DNA of 64,000 nt from JACQAP01 sp035548375 (GTDB lineage: Bacteria > Pseudomonadota > Gammaproteobacteria > Burkholderiales > JACQAP01). The notes beneath the pieces are model-generated. The model searched no databases. It was not told the DNA's origin and was given only the letters and a program-made list of their open reading frames with translations. The stretch spans positions 1 through 64,000 of the forward strand of contig DASZTG010000048.1 of the NCBI GenBank assembly GCA_035548375.1. The letters run 5' to 3'. How positions within the stretch are numbered: the first letter of the stretch is position 1; each line of letters begins with the position of its first letter. Both the position numbers and the translations under genes were made by a program. Shown here piece after piece: positions 45,167 through 53,532 of the stretch.

Positions 45167-46076
45167 GGACAATGCCGACGCGCTGAAGCTCGGCTGGATT
45201 TCGGGCCCGCGGCAGCCTTCCCCGTTCCTCGACAGCAGCGAAATCAACCAGGCCACGCAGGGATTGATCGGCCACCTGAACCTGGTGCACCCGAACTGGA
45301 TCCAGATTTTCAGCAGGACCGAAGCGGCTTATTTCGCGGCCCTCGGGGAAGACGAGCAGCGCCAGGCGCTGGCCCGCCTGGCGAGCAGCGGCCTGGTCTG
45401 CATCATATTGAGCGAGCAGGAGCGCCCGCCGGCAACACTCGCCGAATTTGCGTCTTCCCGCAACATTCCGCTGCTAGCCTCGCCCCTGCACAGCCTGCAG
45501 ATCATCTGGGTCGTGCGCACCTACCTCGGTCGCGCGCTCGCGGAATTCGTCACGCGGCACGGCGTATTCCTCGACGTACTCGGCATGGGCGTGCTGATTA
45601 CCGGCGAAAGCGGCGTCGGCAAAAGCGAACTCGCGCTCGAGCTGATCTCGCGCGGCAGCGGGCTGGTGGCCGACGACGTCGTCGAGCTCTATCACATCGC
45701 GCCGGAAACGCTGGAAGGCCGCAGCCCGGAACTGCTGAAGGACTTCCTCGAAGTCCGCGGGCTGGGCATGCTGAACATTCGCACCATTTTCGGCGAGACA
45801 GCCGTGCGCACCAAGAAAAACCTCAAGCTGATCGTCCAGATGGAAAAGCCGGTCGGCGGCGTCATTCCCGGCCTCGAGCGCCTGCCGCTGAACGCGAGCT
45901 CGGAGGACATCATGGGCATCAGCATTCGCAAGGTGGTGCTGCCGGTGGCCGCCGGGCGCAACCTCGCGGTGCTGGCGGAGGCCGCGGTACGCAATTACGT
46001 CCTGCAACTGCGCGGCATCGACAGCACCCAGGAATTCATCGCGCGCCAGGAAAAGCAACTAAGCCGGCGCAACTGA
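45135..46076 (+). CDS. hprK: HPr kinase/phosphorylase
   Basis: 313 residues. P-loop GESGVGKS at 157-164, the capping HGVFLDVLGMGVLITG region and the signature MLNIRTIFGE. It phosphorylates or dephosphorylates HPr on serine. In betaproteobacteria it sits with ptsN and rapZ. The start inside ptsN is supported by the N-terminal VSVAQLFEDNADALKLGW. Confidence 0.95.
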   Translation: MPQVSVAQLFEDNADALKLGWISGPRQPSPFLDSSEINQATQGLIGHLNLVHPNWIQIFSRTEAAYFAALGEDEQRQALARLASSGLVCIILSEQERPPATLAEFASSRNIPLLASPLHSLQIIWVVRTYLGRALAEFVTRHGVFLDVLGMGVLITGESGVGKSELALELISRGSGLVADDVVELYHIAPETLEGRSPELLKDFLEVRGLGMLNIRTIFGETAVRTKKNLKLIVQMEKPVGGVIPGLERLPLNASSEDIMGISIRKVVLPVAAGRNLAVLAEAAVRNYVLQLRGIDSTQEFIARQEKQLSRRN

Positions 46077-46092
46077 AGACGCGCGACCCGCC

Positions 46093-46932
46093 ATGCAACT
46101 CATCATCATCAGCGGCCTTTCCGGATCGGGCAAGAGCATCGCGCTAAACGTGCTCGCGGACAGCGCGTACTACTGCGTCGACAACCTGCCGGCCAAGCTG
46201 CTGAACAGCCTGGTGCAATTCCTCGCGCAGGAGGGCTATGAGCGCGTGGCGGTCAGCATCGACGTGCGCAGCGGTGCCACGCTTTCCGAGCTGCCGGGCT
46301 CGGTAAAGCAACTCAAGCAGGACGGCATCGACGTCGATCTCATTTTCCTGGATTCCAAGACCGAGACGCTGGTGAAACGCTTTTCGGAAACGCGCCGCAG
46401 GCATCCGCTCGCCGACCAGGATCGCACCTTGCCCGAGTGCATCGACCTCGAGCGCGAGTTGCTCGCCGACCTGGGCGACCTCGGCCACCACATCGACACG
46501 AGCGACCTCGGCCCGAACGCGCTGCGTGCCTGGATCAAGGACCTGCTGCAGACCGGCGAATCGGGCTTGCGGTTGCTGTTCCAGTCGTTCGGGTTCAAGC
46601 ACGGCATCCCGCTCGATGCGGACGTGGTGTTCGACGTGCGCTGCCTTCCCAACCCGCACTACGATCCCGAGTTGCGCCCCCTCACCGGCAAGGATGCCGC
46701 GGTGGTCGCTTTCCTCGAGGCCAACGCCGACGCCTGCGACATGCTCGCGGACATCCGGGGCTACGTCGAGAAATGGCTGCCCTGCTTCATTCGCGACAAT
46801 CGGGCCTACTTGACGGTGGCCATCGGTTGCACCGGCGGACGCCATCGCTCCGTGTATTTCGCCGAGTCGCTCGCCGCGCATTTCCGCGGCAGCCGCAACG
46901 TGCTGGTGCGCCACCGCGAACTGCCGGCGTGA
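46093..46932 (+). CDS. rapZ: RNase adapter RapZ
   Basis: 279 residues. P-loop GLSGSGKS (8-15), C-terminal GCTGGRHRSVYFAESLAAHF. RapZ senses glucosamine-6-phosphate and steers RNase E on regulatory RNAs in E. coli. Whether it does so here is unknown. 16 bp after hprK. No glmY/glmZ-like RNA seen. Confidence 0.93.
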   Translation: MQLIIISGLSGSGKSIALNVLADSAYYCVDNLPAKLLNSLVQFLAQEGYERVAVSIDVRSGATLSELPGSVKQLKQDGIDVDLIFLDSKTETLVKRFSETRRRHPLADQDRTLPECIDLERELLADLGDLGHHIDTSDLGPNALRAWIKDLLQTGESGLRLLFQSFGFKHGIPLDADVVFDVRCLPNPHYDPELRPLTGKDAAVVAFLEANADACDMLADIRGYVEKWLPCFIRDNRAYLTVAIGCTGGRHRSVYFAESLAAHFRGSRNVLVRHRELPA

Positions 46933-46956
46933 CGACTCGCCGTCCGCCCTCCCGGG

Positions 46957-47598
46957 ATGCCTTCCAAGCCTGAAACGATCACGCTCGCGTTGACCGGCGC
47001 GTCCGGCATGCCGTATGGCATCCGCCTGCTCGAGTGCCTGCTGAATGCCGGTGTTCGGGTTAACCTGCTTTACTCGCAGGCGGCCCAGATCGTCGCGCGC
47101 CAGGAAATGGATTTGTCGCTGCCGGCACGCGCCAAGGAAGCCGCAAGCATGTTCAGCGAACGCTTCGGCGCCGCGCCCGGGCAGCTGACGGCCTTCGGCC
47201 GGGAGGAATGGTTCGCCCCCGTGGCATCGGGATCCAATCCTGCGGATGCCATGGTGGTCTGCCCTTGCACGATGGGCACGCTGGCGGCGATTGCCGCCGG
47301 ACTATCCGACAACCTGATCGAGCGCGCGGCCGATGTCATGCTGAAAGAGTCGCGCAAGCTCGTGCTGGTCACGCGTGAAACGCCGCTGTCGGCGATTCAT
47401 CTCGAGAACATGCTGAAGCTTTCGCGCGCCGGCGCCATCCTGCTCCCCGCCAATCCGGGTTTCTATCATCATCCGCGGGACGTGCAAGGCCTGGTCGATT
47501 TCGTCGTCGCGCGCATACTCGACCAGGTCGGCGTTCACCACCAACTGCTTCCGCGCTGGGGAGATTCCGGCGGCGCCACGGATGCTGAAGGCGCTTGA
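46957..47598 (+). CDS. ubiX: Flavin prenyltransferase UbiX
   Basis: 213 residues. N-terminal LALTGASGMPYGIRLLECLL, central VVCPCTMGTLAAIAAGLSDN and LVLVTRETPLSAIHLENMLK are the UbiX signatures. It prenylates FMN to give the cofactor of UbiD, for ubiquinone synthesis. No ubiD is in the window. Overlaps the next gene by 17 bp. Confidence 0.94.
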   Translation: MPSKPETITLALTGASGMPYGIRLLECLLNAGVRVNLLYSQAAQIVARQEMDLSLPARAKEAASMFSERFGAAPGQLTAFGREEWFAPVASGSNPADAMVVCPCTMGTLAAIAAGLSDNLIERAADVMLKESRKLVLVTRETPLSAIHLENMLKLSRAGAILLPANPGFYHHPRDVQGLVDFVVARILDQVGVHHQLLPRWGDSGGATDAEGA

Positions 47599-48190
47599 CG
47601 CTCCCCTCTTCGTGACGCTGTCCATCCCACTATTTCCGCTGAACACGGTGCTCTACCCCGGCAGCCTGCTGCCGCTGAAGATTTTCGAGCAACGCTATCT
47701 GGAGATGACCAAGGCCTGTGTGCGCGATGGTTCGCCGTTCGGCGTCTGCCGCATCCGCGAAGGACAGGAAGTCGGCACGCCGGCATCGACTGAACAAGTC
47801 GGATGCACCGCCTCGATCATCGAGTGGGACATGCCCCACATCGGGCTTTTCCACCTGCGCACGCGCGGGGAGCGGCCCTTTCGCATCCTCGAGCGCAGCA
47901 CGCGGCCCGACGGGCTCATCCGCGCGGACATCGAATGGCTGGAAGATACGGCGGGAGAGATTCCCGCGGAGGCATATACGCTTTGCCGGCGCGTGCTCGA
48001 ACAGGTCGTCGAGAAAATAGGGGCCGATTACTTTCCGCCGCCTCTCGCCTTCGACGATCCGCGCTGGGTCAGCTATCGCCTCGCGGAAGTTCTCCCGCTC
48101 GCGGGCGACGAAAAGCAATCGCTGCTGGAACTGCGCGACGACGGCGCACGGCTGGCGCGCCTGCACGCCTGTTTGCGCCGGACGGCCTAG
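47582..48190 (+). CDS. LON substrate-binding domain protein
   Basis: 202 residues, a stand-alone Lon N-terminal domain (IPLFPLNTVLYPGSLLPLKI, FEQRYLEM, FGVCRIREG) without the ATPase and protease parts. Function unknown; such proteins are common in proteobacteria. Its TAG stop and the mutY TAG stop share the same CTAG on opposite strands. Confidence 0.88.
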   Translation: MLKALDAPLFVTLSIPLFPLNTVLYPGSLLPLKIFEQRYLEMTKACVRDGSPFGVCRIREGQEVGTPASTEQVGCTASIIEWDMPHIGLFHLRTRGERPFRILERSTRPDGLIRADIEWLEDTAGEIPAEAYTLCRRVLEQVVEKIGADYFPPPLAFDDPRWVSYRLAEVLPLAGDEKQSLLELRDDGARLARLHACLRRTA

Positions 48191-49236
48191 CGCTGCGGCG
48201 CGCGATTCAATTGCCGCAGGATCTCGCGCACGGGCGCGGGCACGGCGGCAGCCATCGCGTCTGCCGGCGCCAGCCAGAGATATCCCGGCGCCTGCGCCCG
48301 GCGCTCCAGCTTCGTGACACGCAGCAAGGCCGGCCTGATCGTGAGCGCGTAGTGCGTGAATCCGTGCCGCACATCGGGCAAGAGGCCCTCGGTCGCCACT
48401 TCCGCGCCGAAGCGCGTCAACATGAAATCCGCGGCATCGTCTAGCCGCGCAATTTCCGGAAAGCTCCACAGGCCGCCCCAGATACCCGCCGCGGGCCGCT
48501 TCTCCAGCAGCACTTCGCGATCGCGTTGCAGGATCAGCATGACGGTCGATTTATGCGGCAATGGCTTTCTTGGTCGCGGCGCGGGCAACGCGGCAATGCG
48601 CCCGTCGCGCAGGGCCATGCAATCATCGCGCAGCGGGCAGGCCTCGCAACGCGGACGCCCGCGCGTGCAGATCCCCGCGCCCAGATCCATCAGCCCCTGC
48701 GTGTAGGACTGGACGTCGCGCGCCGGCAGCAATTCGACGGCACGGGCCCACATCGCCGACTCGATTCTCTTGTCGCCGGGGAAGCCTTCGATGCCGAACG
48801 CCCGTGCGAACACCCGCTTGACGTTGCCGTCCAGGATCGCGTGCCGAGCGCCGAACGCGAACACGGCGATTGCGCCCGCGGTCGACCGGCCGATGCCCGG
48901 CAGGTCGACGATATCGTCGAAGGCCCGGGGAAACCTGCCGCCGTGCTTCTCCATGATCGTCTGCGCGGCGCGGCGCAGGTTGCGCGCGCGCGCGTAGTAG
49001 CCCAGGCCGCTCCACAGCTCAAGGACGTCGTCTTCCGACGCCGCAGCGAGACCTTCGATATCGGGAAAGCGCGCCAGGAAGCGTTGATAGTAGGGAATGA
49101 CCGCCGCGACCTGCGTCTGCTGCAGCATGATCTCCGACAACCAGATGCGGTAGGGATCGCGCGTGTTCTGCCACGGCAGGTCATGGCGCCCGGCGTCCTT
49201 CTGCCATTCGATCACGCATCGCGCAAACGATTTCAT
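48187..49236 (-). CDS. mutY: Adenine DNA glycosylase
   Basis: 349 residues. Endonuclease III fold with the helix-hairpin-helix LPGIGRSTAGAIAVFAFG and catalytic Asp in AILDGNVKRVF, a [4Fe-4S] loop C-x6-C-x2-C-x5-C (CTRGRPRCEACPLRDDC), and a C-terminal NUDIX-like domain that reads 8-oxoguanine. Removes A paired with 8-oxoG. It is 15 bp downstream of the AsmA gene on the same strand. Confidence 0.96.
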   Translation of the reverse strand: MKSFARCVIEWQKDAGRHDLPWQNTRDPYRIWLSEIMLQQTQVAAVIPYYQRFLARFPDIEGLAAASEDDVLELWSGLGYYARARNLRRAAQTIMEKHGGRFPRAFDDIVDLPGIGRSTAGAIAVFAFGARHAILDGNVKRVFARAFGIEGFPGDKRIESAMWARAVELLPARDVQSYTQGLMDLGAGICTRGRPRCEACPLRDDCMALRDGRIAALPAPRPRKPLPHKSTVMLILQRDREVLLEKRPAAGIWGGLWSFPEIARLDDAADFMLTRFGAEVATEGLLPDVRHGFTHYALTIRPALLRVTKLERRAQAPGYLWLAPADAMAAAVPAPVREILRQLNRAPQR

Positions 49237-49251
49237 CGGGTCGACGCCGGG

Positions 49252-51816
49252 TCAGAACAGCTTTTTCAGCTTGTCCTTGATCTTGTCCTCTGGCTTCTGC
49301 GGGGTGGCGGGCGCCTGGCCCGGAGTGGCCGGCGCGGTTTCGTCCGGCTTGCCGAGCAGCTTGGACTTGAGCTGGTCCTGCAGCTTGTCCTTGATCTCGT
49401 TTTTCTTCTCCTCCAGCTTCTGCTTGGCGGAATCGGATATTGCCGAGCCGAACTCGATTTTGTATTTGAGCGCCGTGAACGGCCCGCTTGCCCGCACCGG
49501 CAGCGTCAGGCCCGCGAGGTCGGCAATGTCCTTGCCGCCCTGGCCGCTGCTGCTCGCCACTACAGATGCCTTGGCCAGGTAATTGAGGCTGCTCTCCGGA
49601 ATGTTGATGTCGCCCTCGCCGGCCAGCCGCACGAAGGGCGACTTCATCGACAGGTCGCCGTTGTGGGCGATGCCGTTCTTGATGTCGAAACTGGCAGTCA
49701 ATTCCGAGAAATCCGTCTTCTCCCCGGCCGTAGCCGCCTGCTCCGACTCCTTCTTGCCGGCGCCGAACATCGACTTCACGTTGCGCAGCGATTGCGCGAG
49801 GTTGATGCCCTTCAATGCACCATCCTTGAGGGCCAGGCTGGCCTTCCCGTTCAGGGTCTTCTTCATGGAGGACACAAGGTTTCCGGCCGTTGTCACGTCG
49901 AGCGCGATGTTGCCGCGGCCGTCGAGCATGTCCACGCCGGCGGCATCTTTCAGCAGGGGACCGATCTGCACGCCGGCCAGGTCCTGCTTCACCGCGATCT
50001 GGTTGGTGTTTGCATTCACCGTCGCCGTGCCCTTCAGCGTGCCCTGGTACAGATTCGCCGACAACGGGTTCACATCGAGCTTGCCATCCTTGAGCTTGAT
50101 ATCGACGCGCACGTTCTGCGTTTTCACGTTGGATGCGACGAGATCGCCGATGCGCACGCTGCCCGATACGTCGCGCCCCTTGATGGGCGAGAAATCGATC
50201 GGTTGCTCGGCTTGCGACGGCGGCGGCGCCTTGGCCGGCTCTGCGGCCTTTTTCGGCGGCAGATACTTGTCGACATTGAGCTTGTCGATGGCAACGTCGA
50301 ACGTGCTGCGCAGCGCCGCGAAATCATTCACCGATGCTTTCGCCTTGATGTTGCTGTCGTCGACCTTCAATGCCAGGTCGGCGTTCGCTAGCTGTTTTTT
50401 CATGTCAGCCAGCATGCTTCCCGATAGTGCCAGCTTCATCGCCTTCGTCGGCAAGTCGGGAGAGGCCACGTCGAAATTGCCGGCCAGCTTCGGCAGCTGG
50501 AATACCCGGCCCTCGAGGTTGGCGAGGACCGGGGTCGACAGCGATCCCTTCACCACGTTGGCCGCCTGCTTCGCATCGAGTGCGATGGCCAGCTGGCCAA
50601 TGCGCACGGCTTTGCCGGTGCCTTCGATGCCGGCCAGCTTGAGGTTGCCGCTGGCGTCCAAGCCGGATCCTTGCGCCTTGAATTGCAGGACGACGTCGCT
50701 GCCGGTCGCCTTGTCGGGCGCGATGTTGATTTTCGGCGCGTCGAGCCTCGCGTCGAAGCTGTTCGCATCCTTCTTGCCCTTGGCCGTAAATGTCACGCCA
50801 TCGACGAGGACGGTCTGCTTGTCCAGATTCATGACGAGCCGCGGCACGCGCAAATTGCCTTCCGACAATGTCATGCCGCCCACGGTGCCGCCGATATCGC
50901 CGACCAGGCTCTCCACCGAAAGCGCGCCCGCATTCAGCTCGATCTTCGGTGCGGAGAGCTTGGCCTTGAACGCGTCCGCGCGCATCTTGCCCGAGGCTTC
51001 GATTCCGAGCTTCGTGATGCCCACGAACTGGCTTGCCGTGCGCGCTTCGATGTCCGCGCGCAACTCAGTCGCCAGGCCGTTCACCCCCGCGGCGTCGCCG
51101 TTCACCTTGACCGACAAGCCGGACACGGCGAATACCTGCTTCTCCAGGTCCGCGTTCAGCGTTCCGGCGACTTGCAACTTGACGTCGGTCTTCGGCTGCG
51201 TCGCGCGTATCTGCGCGGAAAGCTCGAACTTCGTCGGCACGCCCGGCGCGACACGGCCGGTCTTCAGCGAGAAATCGGATATCGCATATTGCGCGCCCGT
51301 GCCCTCGTCTTTCCACGACAGCGCGGCCTTGCTGATGCGCACGCCGTCGACTTCCAGCCGGATGGTTCCTGGCGCCGGCTTTTCGACCGATGGCTTCGCC
51401 GGCGCTTCCTTGCTCTTCCCGCCGCCGAGCAGGTCGTCGATGTTGGTCTTGCCGTCCTTGTACTTGACGAGTGCCGCGCGCAGGCCGTCGAGCTGGATCT
51501 GGTCTACGACCACCTGCTTCGACAGCAGCGGGATGAGCTCGAGCGATACGCGCATGTCGTCGAGGCTCGCGAAATCCTTGTCGCTGCCGTGTTCGGAGAA
51601 ACGCGTCTTGCCCAGGTGCACGCCCAGCTTCGGAAACAGCATGAGGCGGATGTCGCCTTCGATGGTCAGCGTCCTGCCGGTCTTTTCCTTGACCAGTTCG
51701 GCGACCTGCCCCTTGTACTGGTTGGGATCGAAGGTTGCAGCGATGAATGCCAGCGCGGCCGCGAAGAGCAGGATAAGGCCGCCTGCGACGATCAGGACCC
51801 ACTTGAGCAGCTTCAT
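49252..51816 (-). CDS. AsmA family protein
   Basis: 854 residues. An N-terminal membrane helix (LKWVLIVAGGLILLFAAALAF) is followed by a chorein-like N-domain (DPNQYKGQVAELVKEKTGRT) and a long beta-rich periplasmic body. The DUF490-type C-terminal region carries LSMKSPFVRLAGEGDINIPE. Family members are envelope bridge proteins linked to phospholipid transport. Two low-complexity Lys/Glu/Ala/Pro segments lie near 510-530 and the C-terminus. Confidence 0.88.
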   Translation of the reverse strand: MKLLKWVLIVAGGLILLFAAALAFIAATFDPNQYKGQVAELVKEKTGRTLTIEGDIRLMLFPKLGVHLGKTRFSEHGSDKDFASLDDMRVSLELIPLLSKQVVVDQIQLDGLRAALVKYKDGKTNIDDLLGGGKSKEAPAKPSVEKPAPGTIRLEVDGVRISKAALSWKDEGTGAQYAISDFSLKTGRVAPGVPTKFELSAQIRATQPKTDVKLQVAGTLNADLEKQVFAVSGLSVKVNGDAAGVNGLATELRADIEARTASQFVGITKLGIEASGKMRADAFKAKLSAPKIELNAGALSVESLVGDIGGTVGGMTLSEGNLRVPRLVMNLDKQTVLVDGVTFTAKGKKDANSFDARLDAPKINIAPDKATGSDVVLQFKAQGSGLDASGNLKLAGIEGTGKAVRIGQLAIALDAKQAANVVKGSLSTPVLANLEGRVFQLPKLAGNFDVASPDLPTKAMKLALSGSMLADMKKQLANADLALKVDDSNIKAKASVNDFAALRSTFDVAIDKLNVDKYLPPKKAAEPAKAPPPSQAEQPIDFSPIKGRDVSGSVRIGDLVASNVKTQNVRVDIKLKDGKLDVNPLSANLYQGTLKGTATVNANTNQIAVKQDLAGVQIGPLLKDAAGVDMLDGRGNIALDVTTAGNLVSSMKKTLNGKASLALKDGALKGINLAQSLRNVKSMFGAGKKESEQAATAGEKTDFSELTASFDIKNGIAHNGDLSMKSPFVRLAGEGDINIPESSLNYLAKASVVASSSGQGGKDIADLAGLTLPVRASGPFTALKYKIEFGSAISDSAKQKLEEKKNEIKDKLQDQLKSKLLGKPDETAPATPGQAPATPQKPEDKIKDKLKKLF

Positions 51817-51889
51817 GGACGGCTTCCCGGGCGGAACATGGCGGCATTATCGCGCCCGTGCGTTGCGCGCGCCATCTTCAATCGCCATA

Positions 51890-51968
51890 GTCGAACCAGA
51901 GGCTTCTCACCCCCGCACCCGCGAGGGCCATGAAGCGTGAGCGCAATGGACTGGAGCGGGTGAAGGGG
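51890..51968 (-). repeat. Direct repeat copy A, carrying a tRNA-Gly 3' end
   Basis: 79 bp, 77 identical to copy B at 52092-52170, offset by 202 bp. On the minus strand the first 17 bases repeat the 3' end of tRNA-Gly including CCA. The tRNA body is missing here. Same arrangement as the repeats of E. coli tyrT. Confidence 0.9.
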
Positions 51969-51974
51969 TTGTGT

Positions 51975-52091
51975 CTGGCCCGCATTGCCTCTGCGGGCCA
52001 GCCATCCCGAAAGGTTCCGCCGAGACCTTTCGGGACCGCCGCAGCACGCCATGCTGCGGCGTCCAATGAACAGTCCACCGGACTGTTCATT
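51975..52091. repeat. Cluster of four consecutive perfect inverted repeats
   Basis: Four back-to-back hairpins: 51975-52001 (10-bp arms), 52005-52035 (11 bp), 52037-52061 (10 bp), 52065-52091 (12 bp, one more pair if extended to 52064/52092). All arms are perfect. They fill the space between direct repeats A and B. No T-tracts, so they are not typical terminators. Confidence 0.88.
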
Positions 52092-52170
52092 GTCGAACCA
52101 GAGGCTTCTCACCCCTGCACCCGCGAGGGCCATGGAGCGTGAGCGCAATGGACTGGAGCGGGTGAAGGGG
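52092..52170 (-). repeat. Direct repeat copy B, contains the real tRNA-Gly 3' end
   Basis: Matches copy A over 79 bp with 2 mismatches. Its last part on the plus strand is the 3' acceptor and T-arm of the functional tRNA-Gly(CCC). Confidence 0.9.
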
Positions 52171-52227
52171 ATCGAACCCTCGTCTAAAGCTTGGGAAGCT
52201 TTCGTTCTGCCATTGAACTACACCCGC
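52154..52227 (-). tRNA. tRNA-Gly (anticodon CCC)
   Basis: 74 nt including an encoded CCA. Acceptor stem GCGGGTG/CACCCGC, D-arm with AGTTCAATGGCAGA, anticodon stem AAAGC/GCTTT with loop TTCCCAA (anticodon at 52193-52195 on the plus strand complement), and T-arm GAGGGTTCGATCCCCTTC. Closely resembles E. coli tRNA-Gly(CCC). It reads GGG. A repeat array lies downstream of it. Confidence 0.95.
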
Positions 52228-52272
52228 ACGATGCGGATTCGACGATAGTCGGATGCGCAGCGTGTCGGTCGG

Positions 52273-52288
52273 AAGCGGGTGAAGGGGT
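52273..52288 (-). repeat. Third, partial copy of the tRNA-Gly 3' end
   Basis: A 14-base exact match (52275-52288) to the tRNA acceptor/T-arm end lies upstream of the tRNA gene in its transcription direction. The next bases (GTG, then GGCC) also resemble those after copy A. Looks like a remnant of another unit or a lost tandem tRNA. Confidence 0.6.
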
Positions 52289-52354
52289 CGTGCCCGGCCG
52301 CCGGGCTGCGTGCTAGCATTCGATCACGTCAATCGTCTGACCGCCGCGAGAGCC

Positions 52355-52558
52355 GTGATCGCACTGACCATCAATGGAGAGTCCCGCTCGTTTTCCGGGC
52401 CGCTGAACGTGGCCGGCCTGATCGAGCGCCTCGATCTGCAGGGCAAGCGCGTGGCGCTGGAGCGCAACGGCGAAATCGTGCCGCGCAGCAGCTTCGGTTC
52501 GATGGAACTCCGTGACGGCGACGCCCTCGAAATCGTGGTGGCCGTCGGCGGGGGTTGA
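52355..52558 (+). CDS. thiS: Sulfur carrier protein ThiS
   Basis: 67 residues from a GTG at 52355, the family length; an in-frame ATG at 52310 would give a long non-conserved leader. Ubiquitin-like fold ending in VVAVGGG, with the Gly-Gly needed for thiocarboxylation. Supplies sulfur for the thiazole of thiamine. Next to thiG. Confidence 0.92.
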   Translation: MIALTINGESRSFSGPLNVAGLIERLDLQGKRVALERNGEIVPRSSFGSMELRDGDALEIVVAVGGG

Positions 52559-52612
52559 GGCCGCGGCAGGCATTTTCCGCTCGTTGTTCATCGACTATCG
52601 TTCACCGAATCC

Positions 52613-53416
52613 ATGGATCCACTCGTCATCGCCGGAAAATCCTATTCGTCGCGCCTGCTGGTCGGCACCGGCAAATACCGCGATTTCGCGCAGACGCGCG
52701 AAGCCATCGACGCCAGCGGCGCGCAAATCGTGACCGTCGCGATCCGTCGCACCAACATCGGCCAGACGCCGGGCGAGCCGAACCTGCTCGACGTGTTGCC
52801 GCCGGAGCGCTACACCATTCTTCCGAACACCGCGGGCTGCTACACGGCCCAGGACGCGGTGCGAACGCTGCGGCTGGCGCGCGAGCTGCTCGACGGCCAT
52901 GATCTGGTCAAGCTCGAGGTGCTCGGCGATCCGCAGACCTTGTATCCCAACATGGTGGAGACGCTGGCCGCGGCCGAAACACTGGTGGGCGAAGGGTTCA
53001 AGGTCATGGTCTATTGTTCGGATGACCCGATCCTCGCGAAGCAGCTCGAGCAGGTCGGCTGCGTGGCCGTCATGCCGCTGGCCTCGCTGATCGGTTCGGG
53101 CATGGGCATCCTGAATCCGTGGAACCTGCGCATCATCATCGACAATGCCAAGGTTCCGGTGCTCGTCGACGCCGGCGTGGGCACGGCCTCGGATGCCGCC
53201 ATCGCGATGGAACTGGGCTGCGACGGCGTGCTGATGAACACGGCAATCGCCGCTGCGAACAATCCGGTGCTGATGGCCAGCGCCATGAAGAAGGCGGTCC
53301 AGGCCGGACGCGAAGCCTGGCTCGCCGGGCGCATGCCGAAAAAACTCTATGCCGCGGCGCCCTCCTCCCCCACCGGCGGCATGATCGCCCCAGATAGCCA
53401 CAACAAGGCCGCGTGA
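52613..53416 (+). CDS. thiG: Thiazole synthase
   Basis: 267 residues. TIM-barrel with LVGTGKYRDFAQTREAIDAS, Schiff-base lysine in DLVKLEVLGD, and the phosphate-binding VDAGVGTASDAAIAMELG and DGVLMNTAIA. Makes the thiazole phosphate with ThiS. A terminator follows. Confidence 0.96.
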   Translation: MDPLVIAGKSYSSRLLVGTGKYRDFAQTREAIDASGAQIVTVAIRRTNIGQTPGEPNLLDVLPPERYTILPNTAGCYTAQDAVRTLRLARELLDGHDLVKLEVLGDPQTLYPNMVETLAAAETLVGEGFKVMVYCSDDPILAKQLEQVGCVAVMPLASLIGSGMGILNPWNLRIIIDNAKVPVLVDAGVGTASDAAIAMELGCDGVLMNTAIAAANNPVLMASAMKKAVQAGREAWLAGRMPKKLYAAAPSSPTGGMIAPDSHNKAA

Positions 53417-53425
53417 TCCGGAAAT

Positions 53426-53447
53426 AGGCCGGGAAACGGCCTTTATT
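53426..53447 (+). terminator. Terminator after thiSG
   Basis: 6-bp stem AGGCCG/CGGCCT with 5-base loop, followed by TTATT. Modest strength. Confidence 0.6.
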
Positions 53448-53532
53448 CGCCGCTAGGCCGGTTGCCCGCCTGCGGATAATCCGTCCAACTCCCCGATGTT
53501 TTTTTGGGGCACCTGGAACGAGGACGGATCCG

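Noticed and set aside
51975..52091. CRISPR array
   Set aside because: Hairpins have different sequences and no equal repeats and spacers; no cas genes.
51813..52148. 111-residue open frame across the tRNA-Gly repeats
   Set aside because: Made of repeated non-coding units. In tyrT a small protein is encoded in the repeat, so this was considered, but the frame overlaps the AsmA start and lacks a clear RBS.
51890..52170. attL/attR of an integrated element at the tRNA-Gly
   Set aside because: The tRNA 3' end is duplicated, but only 202 bp lie between, with no integrase or cargo. A tyrT-type repeat fits better.
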